Part shown: piece after piece, positions 57,901 through 64,000 of the stretch
How positions within the stretch are numbered: the stretch's first letter is position 1
Layout of the letters: the number at the start of each line of letters is the position of its first letter
Assembly: GCA_011525915.1 (NCBI GenBank)
Contig: WYBM01000057.1
Location: forward strand, 1 to 64,000
Direction: 5' to 3'
Length of the DNA stretch: 64,000 nucleotides
From: Ardenticatenaceae bacterium
GTDB lineage: Bacteria > Chloroflexota > Anaerolineae > Promineifilales > Promineifilaceae
The notes under the pieces: model-generated
Told to the model about the DNA's origin: nothing
Databases searched by the model: none
The model's input: the letters and a program-made list of their open reading frames with translations, nothing else
Program-made: the position numbers and the translations under genes

Positions 57901-60900
57901 CCATAAGTGGGCACGGAGCAGGGGACCCGTTTCCAGGTCAAACGGCCGTTCTACCTCTTTTTGTATCTGGGCCGCCATGGTCAGGGTTGTTTCTTGTGGG
58001 GGCCATGCCTGGTGTTCTATGGGCACACTCAGAGCTGGCCTGATCTGCTGCACCGGTTCATTGGCCGCCAGAGTAAAGGTGGTGCGTAATGATTCATGCC
58101 GGCTGACCACGTCATTTAAACTTTGCTGCAATACGGGCACCGTAAGCGCCCCCGTCAGGCGCACGAGGATGGGCAGGTTATAAAGCGCTTTGTGTGTGGT
58201 CAACCGATCTAAAAACCACAGACGACGCTGCCCAAAGGAAAGGGGTAAGGGGCCTTGCCTATGTACGGTAGGGATGGGCGTTACGGCCGTTGTGCTGTGG
58301 CCAAGCTGCGCCGCCGTTATGCTTGCGGCCAGATCGGCCAATGTGGGGGCAGCAAAGATCAGTTTAAGTGGTGCCTCAATGTGCCAATGATGGCGCAGCC
58401 GGGATATAAGCTGTGTGGCCAGTAAGGAATGACCACCTAACTCAAAAAAATTATCGTGCCTGCCTATCTTTTTAACGCCTAACAGCGTTGCCCAGATATG
58501 CGCCAGCGCTTGCTCTGTTGCTGTTTGTGGCGGCACAAAGGCGGCGTCTGTCTCTGGGCGGACATCTTGGGGAGGAGGTAAGGCGCGCCGGTTGATTTTG
58601 CCGTTGGGCAGCCGCGGTAATACTTCCATGATGATCAAGGGAGAGGGGATCATATGGGCGGGTATGGTTTGCTGTAAAAAGGCGCGTAGTTCCCGTGTCT
58701 GAAGGGTATGCCCTGGTCTGGTGGTTACGTACCCCACCAACAGCAGTTGGCCGGCCGTGTCTTTATGGGTGGTAACCGCCGCGTTTTGTACACCTGGATG
58801 TTGAACCAGGGCCATTTCTACCTCGGTGAGTTCAATACGAAAGCCGCGTATTTTCACCTGATGGTCGCCCCGCCCTAAAAAGTGAATGTTGCCGTCTGCG
58901 GCGTAGCGAACTTTATCCCCGGTGCGATACAATCGCCCGCCTGGCTGATGCCCCAAGGGATCAGGCACAAACTTCTCAGCTGTGTTCCCCGGACGGTGAT
59001 GATAACCACGCACCACCCCTGCGCCGCTAATGTACAGTTCGCCTACGACACCGGTCGGCGTGGGCTGCCCCTGCCCATCTAAAACGTAGAGTTGGGTGTT
59101 GGCAATAGGCCGGCCAATGGGAAGGACAGCCCCTGGCTGCCCATTTCCTGGAAAGCAGGCATAGACACTGCTCCACACCGTTGCTTCGGTGGGGCCATAT
59201 TCGTTGTAAAGTTTGGCTTGCGGCACGGCCGTGTTGTGGTGTTGCGCCACAGCGCCAGAACAGGCTTCACCGGCCACAATCACCGTTTCCAGGCTGGCCA
59301 GTTGGCCAGACGCACTCTCTTGCAAAAGCAAGTCATACAACGCGGGCAGGCAAAGTGTATGGGTGATCTGATAGTCAGCGATGAGTGCGGCCAGTTGATG
59401 GGGATCACGCTGCTGCTCTGCGGTGGGTAAACAGAGCGTGCCACCGCTGCACAGGCTCCAAAATAGACCAGCCACAGAACTGTCAAAGGTAAAAGAGGAT
59501 AAGAGCAAAAACCGTTTGACTGCCTTCTTATAATAAAGCAGACGGGCCCAGGTGGCGTGCATCAGGTTTTGATGGGAGATGGCCGCCCCTTTGGGCTGCC
59601 CCGTAGACCCGGAGGTATAGATAAGGTAGGCCAGATGGGCTGGCTGGATATGAACGGGAGGGAATGTGGTGGGGTATGAGGCTATGACCTCCTGGTCTGT
59701 ATCCAGATAGATAACCGGGATGTCTGGCGCTGGCAGTGAAGCGTGTAAGTCTGTTTGTGTGATAAGCAGCTGTGCCTGGCTGTTGGCCAGCATCCAAGCC
59801 AGGCGCTCCGCTGGGTAAGCCGGGTCTAATGGCACATAGGCACCACCAGCCTTTAAAACCCCCCAGATACTGATGAGCATTTCTGCTGAACGAGTCAGGC
59901 ACAAACCGACACAAACATCTGGGCCTACCCCCAACCTTTGTAGGTGGTGTGCTAATTGGTTTGCTCGCTGATCGAGCGCCTCGTATGTTAAAGAAATGAG
60001 TTCAGTTTCGCCCGTATAGTGCACGGCTGTTGTGTCTGGTGTTTGTGACACATGGGCCTGAAATAATTCAAGTATGGTTTTGTTTTGGGGGGGCGCCACC
60101 GGGGTCTGGTGCCAACGCGCAACCAGTTGTTGCATCGCCACTTCAGAGAGGAGAGGTAATGTAGAAATGGGCCGCTCTGGTTCGGCCACAATGCCAGCCA
60201 GCAATGTTTGCCAATGAGCCGCCATTTGTTGAATGGTCACGGCCGTGAATAACGCCTGACGATACTCAAAATAGCCCGTCAGGTGTGTCTGCTCATCAAA
60301 CAAGCATAGGGTGAGATCAAACTTGGTTGTGCCGCTTTCTATGGGCATAGGGGTGATTGCCAGATCAGGCAGGGAGAGCGAACCAAAGCTGGCTGCCTGT
60401 AGGGCAAATGTTACCTGAAAGAGTGGATGATAGGTAAGTGAGCGTGTTGGCTGTACCGCTTCAATCAACTGCCCTAATGGCAGCGCTTCATGTTCATAGG
60501 CCCCCAGACAGACACGGCGCACCTGGTCCAACAGCTCCTCAAAAGACATTGTGGGCGTCAGTTCTGCCCGCAGTGCTAACGTGTTGGCAAAAAACCCGAT
60601 CAGATCGGCTGTTTCCGGCCGGCTGCGGTTGGCAATAGGAGATCCAATGATGAAGCTTTCTTGTCCCGAATACCGGTACAACAAAACCTGATACGCCGCC
60701 AATAGGGTGATAAAAGGGGTAACACCGCGCTGCCGGCTTAAATCCTTGAGTGCGGCGCTTAGTGTGGGCGAGAGGGTGAAGGCATGACGTGCCCCCTGGT
60801 CAGAAACGGTGGCCGGCCGAGGATAATCTGTAGGCAGTTCTAGTTTATGAACTGCCCCGGCCAGGTTTTCTTGCCAGAAGGTAAGTTGTTGTCGCAGCAC

Positions 60901-61587
60901 ATCTCCCTGTAACCATTGCCGCTGCCAGATCGCATAGTCAGCATACTGTACGGGCAAAGTTGGCAGGTCAACGTGATCGCCACACCGGTAAGCGTGATAG
61001 AACTGCTGAATATCGCGGGCGGCAACCCGGCTGGACCACGTATCCGCAGCAATGTGATGCATTGTTACCAGCAGCACATGGGTGTGGGGTTGCAGCCGCC
61101 ATAGATGTGCCCGAACAGGCAGTGCTGTGGCCAGATCAAATGGCTGGTTGGCCGCCGTTGTGATCGCCTGCTGCACCTGCCGGGCCTGAGCATCCTCAGG
61201 GTAATGACTGAAGTCAATGATGGGGATGTCTAAGCAGGCGTCTGATAAAATCTGCTGTATCGGTTGGCCTTCTCTGTCTGTAAAGCGTGTGCGCAGAACT
61301 TCATGGCGTTGTAACAGCGCATTAAACGCCGCTTGCAGTGCAGCCACATGAAGCTCCCCTTCCAGCCGAAAGGCCGCCGGGACGTTGTACGCGGCACTTT
61401 GTGGTTCAAGCTGCTGCATAAACCACAGCCGCTCTTGGGCATAGGAGAGGGGCAACGGCCGTCCGTGATGTTGTTGTGGTGTGACGGCCGCCGCGAGTAT
61501 ATCAGCCTGCGACTGTGCCCACAGCTTTTGTAACAAGGTGCGGCGTTCTGGTGACAGGGTCGCCAGGCGCCCGGCAAGGTCGCTCAT
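54988..61587 (-). CDS. NRPS, C-A-T-C-A-T, two modules
   Basis: The 2199-residue enzyme adds two amino acids. Module 1: C (about 45-480, HHIAADTWS with Thr for the usual Gly), A (YTSGSTGQPKGA, NEYGPTE), T (FFELGGHSLLATQL). Module 2: C (HHIVADGWS), A (IYTSGSTGQPKGV, NNYGPTE), T (FFDLGGHSLLLVQI). By-eye codes are D-S-A-L-I-A-E-V-W-K for A1 (substrate unknown) and D-A-W-F-L-G-N-V-V-K for A2, the canonical leucine code. No epimerase or TE. An Ala/Arg/Gln-rich tail (last 45 residues) may dock the next PKS. The start overlaps the upstream stop (ATGA). Confidence 0.94.
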   Translation of the reverse strand: MSDLAGRLATLSPERRTLLQKLWAQSQADILAAAVTPQQHHGRPLPLSYAQERLWFMQQLEPQSAAYNVPAAFRLEGELHVAALQAAFNALLQRHEVLRTRFTDREGQPIQQILSDACLDIPIIDFSHYPEDAQARQVQQAITTAANQPFDLATALPVRAHLWRLQPHTHVLLVTMHHIAADTWSSRVAARDIQQFYHAYRCGDHVDLPTLPVQYADYAIWQRQWLQGDVLRQQLTFWQENLAGAVHKLELPTDYPRPATVSDQGARHAFTLSPTLSAALKDLSRQRGVTPFITLLAAYQVLLYRYSGQESFIIGSPIANRSRPETADLIGFFANTLALRAELTPTMSFEELLDQVRRVCLGAYEHEALPLGQLIEAVQPTRSLTYHPLFQVTFALQAASFGSLSLPDLAITPMPIESGTTKFDLTLCLFDEQTHLTGYFEYRQALFTAVTIQQMAAHWQTLLAGIVAEPERPISTLPLLSEVAMQQLVARWHQTPVAPPQNKTILELFQAHVSQTPDTTAVHYTGETELISLTYEALDQRANQLAHHLQRLGVGPDVCVGLCLTRSAEMLISIWGVLKAGGAYVPLDPAYPAERLAWMLANSQAQLLITQTDLHASLPAPDIPVIYLDTDQEVIASYPTTFPPVHIQPAHLAYLIYTSGSTGQPKGAAISHQNLMHATWARLLYYKKAVKRFLLLSSFTFDSSVAGLFWSLCSGGTLCLPTAEQQRDPHQLAALIADYQITHTLCLPALYDLLLQESASGQLASLETVIVAGEACSGAVAQHHNTAVPQAKLYNEYGPTEATVWSSVYACFPGNGQPGAVLPIGRPIANTQLYVLDGQGQPTPTGVVGELYISGAGVVRGYHHRPGNTAEKFVPDPLGHQPGGRLYRTGDKVRYAADGNIHFLGRGDHQVKIRGFRIELTEVEMALVQHPGVQNAAVTTHKDTAGQLLLVGYVTTRPGHTLQTRELRAFLQQTIPAHMIPSPLIIMEVLPRLPNGKINRRALPPPQDVRPETDAAFVPPQTATEQALAHIWATLLGVKKIGRHDNFFELGGHSLLATQLISRLRHHWHIEAPLKLIFAAPTLADLAASITAAQLGHSTTAVTPIPTVHRQGPLPLSFGQRRLWFLDRLTTHKALYNLPILVRLTGALTVPVLQQSLNDVVSRHESLRTTFTLAANEPVQQIRPALSVPIEHQAWPPQETTLTMAAQIQKEVERPFDLETGPLLRAHLWSLSAEEHLLLITIHHIVADGWSVGVFQQELWEQYQARLRGETPALTPLPIQYADFSVWQREDLQGKKYETQLAYWQRQLAGLPELNLPTDYPRPATPSFAGKVQPLQFADELTAHLQALSQTAGVSLFMTLMSAFQVMLARYSGQIDISVGTPIANRHRVELEPLIGFFANTLIIRTKLAGHLTFYALLQQMKEITLDAYAHQDLPFELVVEALQPRRSVDKNPLCQVIFAWQNAPVPTVHVPGLMVERLTPEIATTRFDLELHMWLEDEKLRGGIIYNTDLFVPETVQHLAAHFHTLLQRIVSHPHQSIYQIPLLTEKERQHILFTRNNTTSVLGGSTLPPTLVHQQVAAWARQIPDATAVVPFDDAAPLTYGQLNRRANRLAYQLHRLGVGPEVPVAVCLPRSTDEVVAFLGILKAGGAYVPLDPAYPPNRLAYMLADVKRGHGPLFLLTYASVAADIPPVAGVHLLLLDTHWLHEPVPEDDPAVALSPDNLAYIIYTSGSTGQPKGVQLTHRGLSNLVAWHQQAFAVSASDRATHLAGLGFDAAVWEIWPYLAAGATLYLVDDETRLSSTKLQAWFLSHNITHSFVPTPLVAGLLALTWPDNTPLRFLLTGGDKLLTSPHVPLPFQLVNNYGPTEYTVVTTSGDVPMAASSRQRPGIGGPIANTRLYVLDKHLQLVPTGVYGELYVGGLGTARGYLHQPGLTANRFIPDPYSTEPGGRLYRTGDMVRYLPDGRLAFGGRHDHQVQVRGFRIELGEIEAVLAEHPDIKQSVVLATPMSEIGERTLIAYLVPIQSSAALETLLQAIRPYLASRLPAYMWPADYVLVEALPLTAHGKVDQAALLNMAPRPSAAVSALPGSHLEQQIAAIWQAVLGKEQVGSQDNFFDLGGHSLLLVQIQEQLEQSFARSIPLTALFNHPTVSALAHYLRDEQMAETAQADQQQAHRRAAARQAAWQQRARRQASHPPKED

Positions 61588-64000
61588 GATCCTTCCTCCA
61601 ACAACATGCGTACTTCCTCATCGCTCAGGTGTTCAACATGGGCCAGCAGCAGTTCCATGTTTTCCATAGGGCTGCTGGCTTTTACATCAAGATCTCCATT
61701 GGTATGCAGCGCCAGAACTTTGGCGCTTACATCAGCCACGCTGTACCCACTAATGATATCGGCGGCAGATAGGGAAATGTTTACAGCCCTATCCAGGCGG
61801 TTACGCAGTTCAACGGCCATCAGTGAGTCCATGCCCAGGTAGATCAATGGTTTGTGTTCATCGACGGCCGTGGCCGCCAGGCCCAGAACCTGGGCCACTT
61901 GCTCCTTGATGAAAGAGCGCACGGTTTGTTGGCGCTCAGGCGCGGACATGGCGTGTAAGGCAGCATGAGACAGCGAAACCGGGCCTGTTGGTGTGCCCCC
62001 ATTTGAAGACGACAAAACGGATGATAACCAGGGCAGCCGGCTTACATCTGGGTAGAATTGCTGCCAGCGTGCCCATGCCATAGGCATGACGCCGACCTGG
62101 GCCGCTGATTGCCTTAACAAATGGGCAAAGACGGCCGTTCCCTGCGCTGGTGTCATGCTTTCCATCCCCCGGAAAGCCAGGCGCTGGCCACGGTCTGGAT
62201 GGGCTGCCAGGCCCACCTCTGACCAGGGTCCCCAATTGATGCTTAAGCCAGGCAGACCATGTGCCTGACGGTAATGGGCTAGCGCATCCATAAAAGCATT
62301 GGCAGCCGAGTAGTTAGCCTGGCCTGGCGAACCCAATAATGACGCCGCCGATGAGAACATGACGAAGAAATCTAAGGGCTCATGTTGTGTCAGCCTGTGT
62401 AGATTCCAGGCTCCCTGGAGCTTGGGGGCCATCACCCGGGCAAAGCGTTCCTGGTTCAACTGAGTTAAAATACCGTCATCAAGCACACCAGCGGCATGGA
62501 CAACCCCGTACAAGGACAGGTCGGCTGTATGCACCTGATCTAATATCTGTGCTACTGCCTCTTCGTCTGTAATATCCCCTAGTGCTTTTATAATTTGTAC
62601 CCCTTGGGCTTCCATTTGCTGCACGATGGCTAGCGCTTCGGCAGAGGGGCCACGGCGCCCTGCTAACAGAAGAAAACGTGCGCCTTCGTCTACCAACTGT
62701 TGGGCAATGGCCAGACCCAACCCCCCAAAGCCGCCTGTGATCAGATAAGCGCCATGGGGGCGAATAAGCTGGGCTGCTGGTCTGGAAATCTCAATAGGTA
62801 CGGCATCTTCCTCGCCAGTAAGGATGATTTTGCCGACGTGCTGGGCCTGGGCCATATGCTGAAAGGCGTTTTTGGCCGCAGAAAGGGGGAAAGTACGTGC
62901 CGGCAATGCTGGCCACAACCCCAGGGACAAAGAACGGGCCACGTTCTGAAAAATCGGTGAGAGATAGCGACAAAGTTCACCCGTCAGAAGATTGGGATCA
63001 AGGTCAATAGCAAAGAAAAAGATGTTCCGCTTAAGTAACGCAAGGTTGAGCTGGCCATCTTCATACATGCTCCGCTTGGCCAGCTCTAAAAAACGGCCGC
63101 CTGGTCGCAGCAGAGACAGGCTGTGAGAAACGGCCGTCCCTGTCAACGAATTAAGTACCACATCTACCCCTTCCCCCTTTGTGTGTGCCCTGATCTCCTC
63201 GGCAAAGGAGCATGAGCGTGAATCCATCACAACCGGGATGCCCAAGGAGCGTAGATAGGCCCGTTTTTCCGGCGTACCAGCCGTAGCAAATACTTGAGCA
63301 CCTCGTTGCTGTGCAATCTGTATGGCCGCCATGCCCACACCGCCGGCCGCCGAGTGAATGAGAACACGTTCACCAGGGGCCAGCCGGCCCAATTCACACA
63401 AGGCATAATAGGCGGTGAGGTAGGCAATAGGTAAAGTGGCCGCGTCCGTGAAGGATAAATGGGCCGGTTTGGCCGCCACATAAGCGGCTGGAGCCACCGT
63501 GACAGAGCTAAAACTATGAGGAGCAATAGCGATGACTTCATCACCGACCTGAACATGATCAACATGTTGGCCCACGGCCGTTACCACACCAGCGCATTCA
63601 ATGCCTAAAGGCGGTGGTCCTTGGCCCATGCTGGGGTAAATGCCCATGACTTTCATCACGTCAGAAAAGTTTAAACCGGCGGCACGCACATCAATTTTAA
63701 CTTCATCTGGTCCTGGTTCCACCGGCTCGGCCGCGTGCAGCCGCAGGTCATCGATCAGCCCCGGCTTGTCGATCTGTAAGGTAATGGGTTGTAGAGACGG
63801 CCGTACTATGAGGGTCTGTGTGATTTGTTCTGTAACATGTACGGGTTGGGGTCGCAGCCGCCCAACATAACGGTTATTGTGGCGGAAAGCGAGGTGATTT
63901 TCCGCCACATCCGCCGTGATCTCGTCTATGAATGCTTCGATTTCGGCATCGGTGATAGAGATACTCAAGTCTACATTGGCACAACGCAAGAGTGGATGTT
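61584..64000 (-). CDS. Type I PKS, 5' truncated by the window (ER-KR-ACP visible)
   Basis: The visible 805 residues are the end of a reducing PKS. An enoylreductase (about 60-385; AAGLNFSDVMKVMG, HSAAGGVGMAAIQIA) is followed by a ketoreductase (about 410-600; ITGGFGGLGLAIA, VHAAGVLDDG, QANYSAANAF) and an ACP (about 690-760; YLGMDSLMAVELRNRL). The LDD in the KR fits B-type stereochemistry. The tail LSDEEVRMLLEEG looks like a docking motif. The frame is open to the window edge, so KS, AT and DH probably lie beyond it. Its product goes to the NRPS C1 domain. Confidence 0.93.
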   Translation of the reverse strand, partial: HPLLRCANVDLSISITDAEIEAFIDEITADVAENHLAFRHNNRYVGRLRPQPVHVTEQITQTLIVRPSLQPITLQIDKPGLIDDLRLHAAEPVEPGPDEVKIDVRAAGLNFSDVMKVMGIYPSMGQGPPPLGIECAGVVTAVGQHVDHVQVGDEVIAIAPHSFSSVTVAPAAYVAAKPAHLSFTDAATLPIAYLTAYYALCELGRLAPGERVLIHSAAGGVGMAAIQIAQQRGAQVFATAGTPEKRAYLRSLGIPVVMDSRSCSFAEEIRAHTKGEGVDVVLNSLTGTAVSHSLSLLRPGGRFLELAKRSMYEDGQLNLALLKRNIFFFAIDLDPNLLTGELCRYLSPIFQNVARSLSLGLWPALPARTFPLSAAKNAFQHMAQAQHVGKIILTGEEDAVPIEISRPAAQLIRPHGAYLITGGFGGLGLAIAQQLVDEGARFLLLAGRRGPSAEALAIVQQMEAQGVQIIKALGDITDEEAVAQILDQVHTADLSLYGVVHAAGVLDDGILTQLNQERFARVMAPKLQGAWNLHRLTQHEPLDFFVMFSSAASLLGSPGQANYSAANAFMDALAHYRQAHGLPGLSINWGPWSEVGLAAHPDRGQRLAFRGMESMTPAQGTAVFAHLLRQSAAQVGVMPMAWARWQQFYPDVSRLPWLSSVLSSSNGGTPTGPVSLSHAALHAMSAPERQQTVRSFIKEQVAQVLGLAATAVDEHKPLIYLGMDSLMAVELRNRLDRAVNISLSAADIISGYSVADVSAKVLALHTNGDLDVKASSPMENMELLLAHVEHLSDEEVRMLLEEGS

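Overview
The window looks like a chromosomal segment of a Chloroflexota bacterium, probably Anaerolineae, Caldilineae or Ardenticatenia-like. This is inferred from gene content and protein style; no search was run. GC content is moderate. The palindrome ACGGCCGT recurs about 90 times by hand count, against roughly one expected, so the genome seems to carry a highly iterated palindrome comparable in kind to cyanobacterial HIP1.

Region 1 (1-17.3 kb, + strand) is the fused S10/spc/alpha ribosomal operon. It runs from the end of tuf through rpsJ, the L3-L15 block, secY, adk, rpmJ, rpsM-rpsK-rpsD, rpoA, rplQ, truA, rplM and rpsI, and closes with a strong intrinsic terminator. Oddities are a double-length L29, no map or infA between adk and rpmJ, a 14-bp tandem repeat between rplE and rpsN, and degenerate ACTGAATACTGA-type palindromic spacers.

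Region 2 (17.3-31.8 kb) is mixed housekeeping: a MazG pyrophosphohydrolase fused to a methylase, a membrane SH3b protein, an ABC exporter, a TrmB with an extra C-terminal domain and a possibly leaderless promoter, an operon of two small membrane proteins, a response regulator and a PHP-AlbA fusion, then MoaB/Mog, OsmC, glycogen phosphorylase, an ATP-grasp protein and a PucC-type MFS transporter.

Region 3 (31.9-42.6 kb) looks like a conflict or defence island. It holds a TIR-TM-WD40 protein of 1041 aa, a small protein with two PGDYG-like repeats, a TIR-like/TPR/SLOG-like protein, and a SLATT (DUF4231)-like membrane protein with an alanine-rich repeat tail. Between the SLOG-like and SLATT-like genes lie a decayed ISAzo13-type transposase and an AT-rich tetR-SDR pair with a well-formed double operator. 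That insert lacks the iterated palindrome, so it is probably a recent arrival. I consider the SLOG-like/SLATT-like/TIR set the best candidate for an under-described system.

Region 4 (42.7-64 kb, - strand, open at the right edge) is a hybrid PKS-NRPS cluster in transcription order: PKS (ER-KR-ACP visible), NRPS (C-A-T-C-A-T, second A domain with the canonical leucine code), PKS (KS-AT-KR-carrier, malonyl-type AT), NRPS (C-A with embedded methyltransferase-T-TE, TE with a cysteine nucleophile), an alpha/beta hydrolase and a DHA3-type MFS exporter. Starts and stops overlap or nearly touch, so this is one operon. It should make a reduced polyketide joined to two amino acids, then a ketide extension and a final methylated unit.
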